NCBI RefSeq assembly: GCF_902489365.1
Contig: NZ_CABTZR010000025.1
Coordinates: 1-29,392 of the forward strand
Reading direction: 5' to 3'
Length of the DNA stretch: 29,392 bases
From: an uncultured Corynebacterium sp.
Lineage (GTDB): Bacteria > Actinomycetota > Actinomycetes > Mycobacteriales > Mycobacteriaceae
Positions 1 to 6,969 of this stretch are shown here, in pieces (position 1 is the stretch's first letter; every line of letters begins with the position of its first letter). The notes beneath the pieces are model-generated. The model did not search any database. It was not told the origin of the DNA and saw nothing but the letters and a program-made list of their open reading frames with translations. Position numbers and translations under genes: made by a program.

Positions 1-3
1 TGC

Positions 4-77
4 GCCCCTGTAGCCCAATTGGCAGAGGCAACGGATTCAAAACCCGTGTAGTGTGAGTTCGAGTCTCACCAGGGGCA
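4..77 (+). tRNA. tRNA with CAA anticodon (tRNA-Leu by anticodon), class I shape
   Basis: A full cloverleaf can be folded by eye. The 7-bp acceptor stem GCCCCTG/CAGGGGC closes at 4-10 and 70-76, with discriminator A77. The D arm is at 13-29, the anticodon arm at 31-47 with loop TTCAAAA, and the T arm at 53-69 with loop TTCGAGT. The anticodon at 38-40 reads CAA, which decodes the leucine codon TTG. The variable region is only 5 nt (48-52), whereas bacterial tRNA-Leu normally has a long variable arm. The last anticodon-stem pair is A35/C43, a mismatch. CCA is not encoded. The tRNA assignment is firm; the amino-acid identity rests on the anticodon alone. Confidence 0.88.
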
Positions 78-84
78 CAATTCC

Positions 85-111
85 ACCCCACAACAGAGCC
101 TGTTGTGGGGT
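85..111 (+). terminator. Hairpin terminator behind the tRNA
   Basis: A perfect 11-bp stem (ACCCCACAACA at 85-95 pairing with TGTTGTGGGGT at 101-111) encloses a 5-nt loop, 8 bp after the tRNA. The T-tract is poor (GTTAGCGTTTT), but stem strength and position fit a tRNA terminator. It lies just before the small gene at 145. Confidence 0.7.
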
Positions 112-144
112 GTTAGCGTTTTCAACGGAAAGGAACCCGTCGCC

Positions 145-420
145 ATGCGTCGCACTATCATCGCTGTGAGCACCGCCATTGCCCTCACCCTAGGCGGCAC
201 CGCCGCTGCTACTGCTGCCGAGTCCAGCGCGGACAAGCAGATATCCACCAAGGTTGAAGGATCTTCTTACTATCAAGAGCTGCGCAAGTCCACGGCTTCC
301 TCCAACGATCCTCAGCTGAATAATTTCTACGCAGTGCTTCTCGACGGCCTCGTCGGCCTCACTGTCTTCGCCATCCTGGGATCGATCTACGGTGAAGTGT
401 CCAAGCGCCTGCCGATGTAA
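145..420 (+). CDS. Small secreted/membrane protein of unknown function (91 aa)
   Basis: I do not recognise a family. The start is ATG 145, behind GGAAAGGA at 127-134; the in-frame codons further upstream run back into the tRNA terminator hairpin and are unlikely to be translated. The N-terminus (MRRTIIAVSTAIALTLGG, then AAATAAESS) is a typical Sec signal peptide with an AxA cleavage site near residue 25. The middle is polar and rich in Ser, Lys and Gln. Residues about 61-84 form a hydrophobic segment ending in GSIYGEVSKRLPM, so the mature protein of about 65 residues is probably anchored by its C-terminus and exposed outside the membrane. It stands alone between the tRNA and the DUF368 gene. 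Gene confidence comes from RBS, signal peptide and composition; function is unknown. Confidence 0.72.
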   Translation: MRRTIIAVSTAIALTLGGTAAATAAESSADKQISTKVEGSSYYQELRKSTASSNDPQLNNFYAVLLDGLVGLTVFAILGSIYGEVSKRLPM

Positions 421-451
421 AAGGCGTATAACCTTCTACTGACTGAATAGT

Positions 452-481
452 TTGCATAAGCCTGCGTTGTGGTGAGAGAAT
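452..481 (+). promoter_or_regulatory. Candidate promoter for the DUF368-ABC cluster
   Basis: TTGCAT (452-457) and GAGAAT (476-481) are separated by 18 bp and could serve as -35 and -10 elements, about 75 bp before the DUF368 start. The -10 is a poor match to the corynebacterial TAnnnT pattern. The call depends mainly on position in the 136-bp gap. Confidence 0.3.
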
Positions 482-556
482 AAAAAGTCATCTGCTCACC
501 CGCTCTTCCCGGCACGGCAATCCCACCGGGTAGACAGTCAAGGTTACTTTCGGTTT

Positions 557-1372
557 ATGCATTATCTTTTCAACGCCATTCGCGGCGCCCTTATTGGCAT
601 GGCCGAGTTAGTCCCCGGAATCTCCGGCGGCACCGTTGCGCTCATCGTCGGTATCTATGAGCGTGCTTTGCATAACGCCAATGATCTCCTCTCCGGCCGC
701 TTTAAGAAGGTCGAATGGGGCTTCCTCGTCTCCGTGGCCGTCGGCATGCTCGTCGCCGTTTTCGGGTTCTCCACGATTCTCCACAACTTTGTGGAGGGCC
801 AAGCGTCGCTATCCAGCGCCCTCTTCCTCGGCATGGTCGCCGTATCCATCATCGTGCCACTGAGCATGATGTCGCGTTTTTCGCCCGCCTCCTTGGCCGC
901 ACTTCTCATCGCCGCTGTCGCAATCTTCTTCGTCACCGGCTTCACCTCCACCCCAATAGAAGACCCCAACCTGATTGTCGTCTTCCTCGCCGCGATGGTG
1001 GCCGTGTGCGCGCTCGTTCTTCCCGGTGTGTCGGGCTCCCTCATTTTGTTGACGATGGGCCTCTACGCCCCGATCATCGGTGCGGTCTCAGACCGCGACA
1101 TGGTCGTGGTGGGTGTCTTTGCACTCGGTGCGGTGTGCGGCCTCGCAGCCTTCGTCAAGGTGTTGAACTACCTGCTGGATAATCACCGCGATATCACCCT
1201 TGCAGCTATGGCTGGTTTCATGCTCGGCTCCCTACGTGCGTTGTGGCCATGGGGCGCTGACCAAGACGCCTCCACACCACTAATCCTGCTTATGTTTGCG
1301 ATTGGCGGCATCATCGTGGCCATTTTCATCGTTGTGGACCGGCGCAAAGCCGCTAGCTACCAAGAGAGTTAA
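557..1372 (+). CDS. DUF368 membrane protein, polyprenyl-phosphate translocase type
   Basis: A 271-residue, very hydrophobic protein with about eight membrane segments. It has the two half-repeat signatures of DUF368: LVPGISGGT at residues 18-26 and LVLPGVSGS at 153-161. DUF368 members (PopT) have been shown in other bacteria to recycle undecaprenyl phosphate, the lipid carrier for wall precursors, from the outer to the inner face of the membrane. Here the substrate would be the corynebacterial polyprenyl phosphate, which also carries arabinogalactan precursors. ATG 557 is the most upstream ATG and is needed for the first helix; no good Shine-Dalgarno is seen. The ABC-importer lipoprotein starts 3 bp after its stop, so the genes are probably cotranscribed. 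Family assignment is firm; transport role is by homology. Confidence 0.85.
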   Translation: MHYLFNAIRGALIGMAELVPGISGGTVALIVGIYERALHNANDLLSGRFKKVEWGFLVSVAVGMLVAVFGFSTILHNFVEGQASLSSALFLGMVAVSIIVPLSMMSRFSPASLAALLIAAVAIFFVTGFTSTPIEDPNLIVVFLAAMVAVCALVLPGVSGSLILLTMGLYAPIIGAVSDRDMVVVGVFALGAVCGLAAFVKVLNYLLDNHRDITLAAMAGFMLGSLRALWPWGADQDASTPLILLMFAIGGIIVAIFIVVDRRKAASYQES

Positions 1373-1375
1373 AGC

Positions 1376-2257
1376 ATGAGAAAGAAAACGGCCATCGTGG
1401 GCGCTGCCGGGTTGTTAACTTCGGCCACCCTCTCCGGTTGCGTCACGAACGAGGAACCAGCACTGCCAGAAGGCTGGTCCGCACCCAACGTGGACGAAGT
1501 ACCCGAGATCGCGGCGATGTACGAGGACGCCGACGGCGTCCTCACCGTCGGCACGAACCCACCTTTTGCGCCTTTTGAATTCAAGGATTCCGATGGCTCG
1601 ATCATCGGCCTAGAGATGGACTTGGCCAATGCCGTCGCCCAGGTGTTGGGGCTTGAATTTCAGCCGGTGGAGCAAGACTTCTCCATGATTCTGCCGGCGG
1701 TCCAAGCCGGACAAATCGATCTGGGCGGTTCCGGATTCACCGATACCGATGAGCGGCGCGAGAACTTCGATTTCGTCGATATTCTCTATGCCGGCATTCA
1801 GTGGGCGAAACTCACCGATGGCCCCAATGACGTGGACCCATCCAACCCCTGCGGCCTCACCGTCGCGGTGCAGCGCACCACGGTGTCGGAGACCGACGAT
1901 CTGCGCCCCAAGCAGGAAGCCTGCGACGGCGACCTGACCATTCTTCCCTATGACACGAGCGACAATGCCGCTCTAGCGGTCTTGATGGGCCGAGCGGACG
2001 CGTTGTCAGCGGATTCCCCAGTCTCCGCATGGGCGGTCAACCGCTCGGATGGGCGTATGTCCATGGTCGGCGAAATGTTCGACGCAGCACCCTACGGCTT
2101 CGCTGTACCAAAGGACTCCGACCTGGGCCCAGCCGTAGCAGCGGCGTTCCAACACCTCATCGACACCGGAGCTTACGCGGAGATTCTCGATAAATGGGGT
2201 GTAACCGAGGGACTCGTCGAACAAGCAATGATTAATGAAAGGCCGATCAATGACTAA
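1376..2257 (+). CDS. Amino-acid ABC transporter, substrate-binding lipoprotein (SBP family 3)
   Basis: A 293-residue family 3 periplasmic-type binding protein, anchored to the outer face of the membrane as a lipoprotein. It has a basic N-terminus, a hydrophobic stretch, and lipobox LSGC with the lipidated Cys at residue 22. The family's ligand-binding landmarks are present: NPPFAPFEF (61-69), then GLEMDLANAVAQ (78-89), and TDTDERR (122-128), whose Arg normally holds the amino-acid carboxylate. Cys159 and Cys183 could form a disulfide. Family 3 proteins bind polar amino acids such as Gln, Glu, His, Arg or cystine; sequence alone does not settle which. It is followed with overlap by permease and ATPase, making a full importer. 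The first residues overlap nothing, and the start lies 3 bp after the DUF368 stop. Confidence 0.92.
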   Translation: MRKKTAIVGAAGLLTSATLSGCVTNEEPALPEGWSAPNVDEVPEIAAMYEDADGVLTVGTNPPFAPFEFKDSDGSIIGLEMDLANAVAQVLGLEFQPVEQDFSMILPAVQAGQIDLGGSGFTDTDERRENFDFVDILYAGIQWAKLTDGPNDVDPSNPCGLTVAVQRTTVSETDDLRPKQEACDGDLTILPYDTSDNAALAVLMGRADALSADSPVSAWAVNRSDGRMSMVGEMFDAAPYGFAVPKDSDLGPAVAAAFQHLIDTGAYAEILDKWGVTEGLVEQAMINERPIND

Positions 2258-3203
2258 CTCCTCTCTCCCGGCTGCGCCGGATTCAGCGGCTTCGACTCCC
2301 CCGGAAAAGATCGAAGCTCGCCCACTGCGCCACCCCTGGCGCTGGGTCTTCGCTACCCTTCTCGCTCTGCTTGCAGTGTGGTTCATCATCTCCTCGGCGC
2401 GCAATGAGGCTTTCGGGTGGGGCACGTATTTCCAGTATCTTTTCGATACCCGGATCGCCACCGCTGCGCTGCACACCATTGCCATTACGATTCTGGCGAT
2501 GATCATTGGCGTCGTGGGCGGCGCTGCCCTCGCGGTGATGCGCATGTCCCCCAACCCAGTGCTGGGAGGCGTTTCTTGGGTTTTCTTGTGGCTCTTCCGT
2601 GGCACGCCAATCTACGTGCAGCTCGTCTTCTGGGGTCTGCTTTCGGCCCTCTATCAATCCATCAACCTAGGATTCGCGGAGATTTCCCTCACCGAGGTGC
2701 TCACTAACGCATTCCTTCTTTCCGTCTTGGGCTTGGGCCTAAACGAGGCCGCATACATGGCGGAGATTGTCCGCTCCGGTATCTCATCTGTTCCGGAAGG
2801 CCAGAAGGAAGCAAGCAAGGCCCTGGGAATGGGTTGGTGGATGACCATGCGCCGCACGGTACTGCCGCAGGCTATGCGCATCATCATCCCGCCGACCGGC
2901 AATGAGTTCATTTCTCTGCTCAAGACTTCCTCCCTTGTGGTTGCCATTCCCTACACGGCCGAAATTTTTGGCCGCGCCACGGATATCTCGGCCGCGCTCT
3001 TCGAGCCCATTCCGCTTCTGATGGTGGCCGCGACGTGGTACCTGGCCATCACCTCTCTGCTCATGGTGGGCCAGTACTTCTTGGAGCGCCGCTTTGAGCG
3101 CGGCGCCACCCGCGAGCTCACCGGCCGCCAGCTGGCCGCACTAGCGGATGCCGAAGGAACTATCCCCCGCAACGTCTCTGTCATCCCGGAGGTAAAGAAC
3201 TAA
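2250..3203 (+). CDS. Amino-acid ABC transporter permease (HisM/GlnP family)
   Basis: Inner-membrane permease of 317 residues. ATG 2250 is chosen because GAAAGG at 2237-2242 is well placed before it and it overlaps the binding-protein stop by 8 bp; an ATG at 2235 would add five residues but put this site inside the gene. After a polar, proline-containing N-terminal tail there are about five to six membrane helices. The cytoplasmic EAA loop that docks the ATPase is clear: EIVRSGISSVPEGQKEASKA followed by LGMGWWMTMRRTVLPQAM. Members of this family often form homodimers when, as here, a single permease gene is present. Its TAA shares one base with the ATPase ATG, so translation is probably coupled. 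Confidence 0.92.
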   Translation: MTNSSLPAAPDSAASTPPEKIEARPLRHPWRWVFATLLALLAVWFIISSARNEAFGWGTYFQYLFDTRIATAALHTIAITILAMIIGVVGGAALAVMRMSPNPVLGGVSWVFLWLFRGTPIYVQLVFWGLLSALYQSINLGFAEISLTEVLTNAFLLSVLGLGLNEAAYMAEIVRSGISSVPEGQKEASKALGMGWWMTMRRTVLPQAMRIIIPPTGNEFISLLKTSSLVVAIPYTAEIFGRATDISAALFEPIPLLMVAATWYLAITSLLMVGQYFLERRFERGATRELTGRQLAALADAEGTIPRNVSVIPEVKN

Positions 3204-3967
3204 TGACCACCCCCATGATCTCCGCGCAGAATGTGCACAAATCCTTCGGCCAGCTCGAGGTTCTTAAAGGAATCGACCTCACCGTCATGCCCGGCGAAGT
3301 CACCTGCCTCTTGGGCCCCTCCGGTTCCGGCAAGTCCACCTTCCTGCGCTGCTGTAATCACCTGGAGAAGGTCACGGCAGGCCGCCTCTACATCGACGGC
3401 GAACTCATCGGTTTCCGCGAGCGCAACGGCGTACTCTATGAGATCTCCGAGAAAGAAGCCGCCGCCCAGCGCCAGGATATCGGCATGGTCTTCCAACAGT
3501 TCAACCTGTTTAGCCACCGCACCGTGCTGGAAAACATCATCGAGGCACCGGTCCAGGTAAAGAAGCAGAGCCCGGAGAAAGCCAAAAAGAAGGCCATGGA
3601 GCTGCTGGAAAAGGTCGGCCTCGCGCACAAGGCGGAGGCCTACCCAGTGCAACTGTCAGGTGGTCAGCAGCAGCGTGTCGCCATTGCCCGCGCGGTTGCC
3701 ATGGACCCGAAGCTGATGCTTTTCGACGAGCCTACCTCCGCCCTCGACCCCGAGCTCGTCGGTGAAGTTCTCCGCGTCATGAAGGAGCTTGCCGCCGATG
3801 GCATGACCATGCTTGTCGTGACCCATGAGATGGGCTTTGCCCGGGAGGTCGCCGACACCATTGTCTTCATGGATGGCGGCAGCGTCGTCGAAACCGGTAC
3901 GCCTGAGCAACTCTTGGACAACCCGCAGCACCAGCGCACGAAGGATTTCCTCTCTTCGCTGCTCTAG
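3203..3967 (+). CDS. Amino-acid ABC transporter ATP-binding protein (GlnQ/HisP type)
   Basis: A 254-residue cytoplasmic ATPase that powers the importer. All nucleotide-binding motifs are present: Walker A GPSGSGKST (38-46), Q-loop VFQQFNLF (96-103), signature LSGGQ (151-155), Walker B LMLFDE (171-176) and switch His208. Between Walker A and the Q-loop, residues 70-90 (GFRERNGVLYEISEKEAA) form the short insertion common in polar amino-acid importers. The start codon shares one base with the permease stop. The gene ends 33 bp before the strong inverted repeat at 4001, which closes the operon. Confidence 0.95.
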   Translation: MTTPMISAQNVHKSFGQLEVLKGIDLTVMPGEVTCLLGPSGSGKSTFLRCCNHLEKVTAGRLYIDGELIGFRERNGVLYEISEKEAAAQRQDIGMVFQQFNLFSHRTVLENIIEAPVQVKKQSPEKAKKKAMELLEKVGLAHKAEAYPVQLSGGQQQRVAIARAVAMDPKLMLFDEPTSALDPELVGEVLRVMKELAADGMTMLVVTHEMGFAREVADTIVFMDGGSVVETGTPEQLLDNPQHQRTKDFLSSLL

Positions 3968-4000
3968 CGCGCTGCACCACCACGCACGCAGCACTACCGC

Positions 4001-4075
4001 AACTGCCCTCGTTGCCAAAGATCGCCGCTGAGATTGAGGATCTGGCCAGATCTTTGGCAACAAGGGCAGTTTTTC
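4001..4075 (+). terminator. Strong terminator of the ABC-importer operon
   Basis: Two 23-nt arms (4001-4023 and 4049-4071) are inverted copies with a single mismatch, separated by 25 nt. The right arm ends GGGCAGTT and runs into TTTTC. This is a classical factor-independent terminator for the plus-strand importer genes; the left arm begins with only two A's, so it is weaker in the other direction. Confidence 0.85.
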
Positions 4076-4095
4076 TATTTGAACCCGTCCAAGAC

Positions 4096-4139
4096 AAAAC
4101 TCCGGCCAGTCCGCAAAGGAAATCTGGCCGGAGTTTTTC
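4096..4139. terminator. Bidirectional terminator between importer operon and nusB
   Basis: A perfect 14-bp stem (AAAACTCCGGCCAG at 4096-4109 with CTGGCCGGAGTTTT at 4124-4137) encloses a 14-nt loop. It is followed by T on the plus strand and, because the left arm starts AAAA, gives a U-run on the minus strand too. It lies 42 bp beyond the nusB stop and probably ends the long minus-strand run as well as catching read-through from the plus strand. Confidence 0.85.
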
Positions 4140-4180
4140 TGAAGAGAGCTAGCGAAACAGCTAACGCTAGCGGTGGGGTT

Positions 4181-4711
4181 CTATTCGGTGTCCCCTTCCG
4201 TTTCCGTAGTCTCAGCGGGCTCCTCAGAGTCCTCGGCGGGGGCCGAGGCCATCGGGCTATCCGCAGACTGGGCTTGGATGACGTCATCCAGCACCGCGTG
4301 GATGTAGGGCGCGGCCTTGTCATTGGAGTACTCCGAGGCAAGCTCAACGCCCTCAACGAGCGCAGTAGCGTTGGGAACATCCGCATTGAAGAGGATCTCC
4401 CAGACTGACACGCGCATGATCGCGCGGTCAACAGCAGGGATGCGCTCTAGGGACCACTCGCTGGAAAGGTAACGGGCGATGGCGTCATCGATAGCGTCCA
4501 ACTCTTCAGCTGCGCCGCTGACGATCTCGCGGGTGTACTCAGCGATCGGCGCCACACCATTTTCCGGGTCGCGGGCAAGCTCGACGCGGTCCTCCACGAT
4601 TGCTACCGGATCAACATCGCGCGACTCTGCCTCGAAGAGGATATCTGCGGCTCGGCGGCGCGCACGGTAGCGCGCCGTGTGACGCTTATAGTTAGGCTCT
4701 GGCGGGGTCAT
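4181..4711 (-). CDS. nusB: Transcription antitermination factor NusB
   Basis: A 176-residue all-helical NusB. With NusE (ribosomal protein S10) it binds boxA RNA and helps RNA polymerase complete rRNA operons. The family pattern is clear: N-terminal RARRRAADILFEAE, central LSSEWSLERIPAVDRAIMRV, and VEGVELASEYSNDKAAPYIH before the C-terminus. An acidic, Ala/Glu-rich tail (about residues 150-176) extends beyond the usual bacterial length. The start at 4711 lies 1 bp after the efp stop; the open frame continues upstream inside efp, but the upstream translation is not NusB-like. The efp-nusB order is common in actinobacteria and firmicutes. Confidence 0.93.
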   Translation of the reverse strand: MTPPEPNYKRHTARYRARRRAADILFEAESRDVDPVAIVEDRVELARDPENGVAPIAEYTREIVSGAAEELDAIDDAIARYLSSEWSLERIPAVDRAIMRVSVWEILFNADVPNATALVEGVELASEYSNDKAAPYIHAVLDDVIQAQSADSPMASAPAEDSEEPAETTETEGDTE

Positions 4712-4712
4712 C

Positions 4713-5276
4713 TTAGTGGTTGACGCGAGACAGGTACTCGCCAGTACGGGTATCGATCTTGAGGATGTTACCGGTCTCAATGAACAACGGAACCTGGATC
4801 TCAGCACCGGTCTCGAGCGTCGCCGGCTTAGTGCCGCCGCTGGAGCGGTCACCCTGCAGGCCCGGCTCGGTGTGCTCCACCTTCAGGTCAACGGAGATCG
4901 GCAGCTCACCGAACAGAGCCTCACCGTCGTGGAAGGAGACCTGGACGCGCATGTTCTCCAAGAGGAACTTACCGGCGTCACCGAACTTCTCAAACGGCAG
5001 TTCGTACTGCTCGTAGGTCTTATCATCCATGACCACATAGTTCTGGCCATCGTTGTACAGGTAGGTCATGTCGCGGCGGTCGACGTTAGCGGTCTCCACC
5101 TTCACGCCAGCGTTGAAGGTCTTGTCCGTTACCTTGCCAGAGACCACGTCCTTGAGCTTGGTACGCACGAAAGCTGGGCCCTTGCCCGGCTTCACATGCT
5201 GAAACTCAACAATTTGCTGCAGCTTGTTGTCGATCTTCAGAACGAGACCGTTCTTGAAATCAGTGGTATCTGCCAT
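4713..5276 (-). CDS. efp: Translation elongation factor P
   Basis: A 187-residue EF-P that enters the ribosome E site and rescues stalls at consecutive prolines. The start ATG 5276 gives MADTTDFKNG and is preceded by GGGAG; an ATG further upstream would add a non-homologous seven residues. The loop that reaches the peptidyl-transferase centre reads PGKGP at 30-34, with Lys32 at the tip. This palindromic loop defines the actinobacterial EF-P subfamily, in which the lysine works without modification. Consistent with that, no modification enzyme gene is seen nearby. The C-terminal domain ends DTRTGEYLSRVNH, a conserved EF-P ending. nusB follows after 1 bp. Confidence 0.97.
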   Translation of the reverse strand: MADTTDFKNGLVLKIDNKLQQIVEFQHVKPGKGPAFVRTKLKDVVSGKVTDKTFNAGVKVETANVDRRDMTYLYNDGQNYVVMDDKTYEQYELPFEKFGDAGKFLLENMRVQVSFHDGEALFGELPISVDLKVEHTEPGLQGDRSSGGTKPATLETGAEIQVPLFIETGNILKIDTRTGEYLSRVNH

Positions 5277-5370
5277 GAAATGACTCTCCCAAATCACTTG
5301 TAGTCGAAACTATGAAAACAGTGTCTAAGCATACCGTACGCACGGCGCCAACGGAGCGAAGGGGTGCTGG

Positions 5371-6462
5371 CTACAGCACCTGAAGTTCCTTCGGGTAGGG
5401 CGTAATGATCTTCGCTGCGCCGGAGGTAATGAAAAGACTGTCCTCGATACGAACGCCACCCTTGCCCGGAATGTAAATGCCTGGCTCGATGGTCAATGTC
5501 ATGCCTTCAGCCAATTCGCCCTTTCCGGTTTTCGCTGCGGAGGGGCCTTCGTGCACGTCAAGACCGATGCCGTGGCCGGTGGAGTGGACGAAGTACTCGC
5601 CATAGCCGGCGTCGGCAATAATGTCGCGGCAGGCCGCGTCGACGTCGACAAGCTTCGTGCCCGGCACCGCAGCCTTGACACCTGCTTCCTGGGCCCGCAG
5701 CACGACGTCATAGATCTCGCGGGCAAAGTCGGTGACCTCACCGATAGCGAAGGTGCGTGTGCAGTCGGAGTTAAAACCGCGCAGGTGGGCTCCGAAGTCG
5801 ATCGTGACCAGGTCACCCTTGCGCAGCTCGCGGTCATCCGCGCCGTGGTGGGGTTTAGCGGAGTTCTCGCCGGAGGCCACGATGGTGTCAAAGCTCACGC
5901 GCTCCGAACCGAGCATGCGCATGCGGTATTCCAAGTCAGCAGCGACCTGTCGCTCTGTGCGGCCAGCAGCTACCTCACCCGCCTCGATAAGATCGGTGAG
6001 CGCCTGGTTTGCCAAAGCGGCAATTTCCTCCAGTTTCTGAAGCTCAATGTTGTCCTTGACCAAGCGAATCTTCTCAATTACCCCGGTGACTGGAACCAGC
6101 GTCACGCCTTCGGGCTTCGCCTTCTCCAGACGCTCGAGTTGCGCGACAGTGACATAGTCCGCCTCGTAGCCAACCCGCAGATCATCGGATACCTTCTCCA
6201 GTAGGTGCGGGCCCACATCGCGGCCAAGGCTGGCTTCGATATCCGGGACTTCCTGTGCAATCTGGGTTGTGTAGCGGCCATCAGTTGCCATGAGCGCGGA
6301 GAGATCCTTGCGGAGCAACAAACCGCCATTCGAGCCGGAAAAACCCGTCAGGTAGCGCACGTGCGTCAAGTGGGTAACAATAATGGCGTCAATACGCTGG
6401 CCGGACAGCTCGGTCATAAGCTTGCGGCGACGGTTGCCATAACGAGTATCGGCTAATGCCAT
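5371..6462 (-). CDS. pepQ: Xaa-Pro dipeptidase/aminopeptidase (M24 family)
   Basis: A 363-residue cytoplasmic metallopeptidase that removes residues before proline from short peptides. The N-terminal creatinase-like domain covers about residues 1-130. The C-terminal pita-bread domain carries all five metal ligands: Asp222 (TIDFG), Asp233 (FNSDCTRTF), His297 (HSTGHGIG), Glu326 (TIEPGIY) and Glu340 (VRIEDS). ATG 6462 is chosen because it has GGAG upstream and begins the conserved ALADTRYGNRR; the open frame further upstream runs into aroQ. It lies 43 bp after aroQ and 94 bp before efp, an arrangement common in corynebacteria. Aminopeptidase versus dipeptidase specificity cannot be decided here. 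Confidence 0.92.
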   Translation of the reverse strand: MALADTRYGNRRRKLMTELSGQRIDAIIVTHLTHVRYLTGFSGSNGGLLLRKDLSALMATDGRYTTQIAQEVPDIEASLGRDVGPHLLEKVSDDLRVGYEADYVTVAQLERLEKAKPEGVTLVPVTGVIEKIRLVKDNIELQKLEEIAALANQALTDLIEAGEVAAGRTERQVAADLEYRMRMLGSERVSFDTIVASGENSAKPHHGADDRELRKGDLVTIDFGAHLRGFNSDCTRTFAIGEVTDFAREIYDVVLRAQEAGVKAAVPGTKLVDVDAACRDIIADAGYGEYFVHSTGHGIGLDVHEGPSAAKTGKGELAEGMTLTIEPGIYIPGKGGVRIEDSLFITSGAAKIITPYPKELQVL

Positions 6463-6505
6463 GAGAGAATCACTCCAATCATTTTCAAGCGATACTCCAT
6501 GATAG

Positions 6506-6931
6506 CTAATTTGCCAGGAAGTACCCCAGTGCCGCGACGTAGCCATAGGAGCCCAGCCCTGCGATAACACCACGCGCGATGGGGCTGAGGTAAGAGTGCT
6601 GGCGGAAAGCCTCGCGTGCATGCACGTTGGAGAGGTGAACCTCGACGAAACCGGCGCCATCGGCTACCTCGGCCAAGGCATCCCGTAGCGCCACCGAGGT
6701 GTGGGTAAAGCCGCCTGGGTTGATGATCACGGGCCAGCCTTCGTCGGCGGCTCGATGCACCTGCTCGATGAGTTCACCCTCATGGTTGGACTGGAAGAAG
6801 ACGATCTCTTCCTCCCCCGCCGCGGCGCGCACGTGGCTTTCGATATCCGCTAGGCTTTCGCTTCCGTAAATCTCTGGCTGGCGTTTGCCCAAACGGTTCA
6901 GGTTGGGGCCGTTGAGAACGAGGATTGTCAT
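6506..6931 (-). CDS. aroQ: Type II 3-dehydroquinate dehydratase
   Basis: A 141-residue type II dehydroquinase, the third shikimate-pathway step (3-dehydroquinate to 3-dehydroshikimate), acting as a dodecamer in the cytoplasm. It starts with the family signature LVLNGPNLNRLGKRQPEIYG. Arg17 and the catalytic Tyr22 in the lid loop, Asn71 (INPGGFTHTS) and His104 (HLSNVHAREAF) are all present. Length is normal for the family. GGAG precedes the start. It sits 38 bp after aroB. Type I and type II enzymes are unrelated, and this is clearly type II (named aroD in some corynebacterial annotations). Confidence 0.96.
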   Translation of the reverse strand: MTILVLNGPNLNRLGKRQPEIYGSESLADIESHVRAAAGEEEIVFFQSNHEGELIEQVHRAADEGWPVIINPGGFTHTSVALRDALAEVADGAGFVEVHLSNVHAREAFRQHSYLSPIARGVIAGLGSYGYVAALGYFLAN

Positions 6932-6969
6932 GGAATACTCCTTGAAGCTTTAGGGGGTCAGCTGAAACT

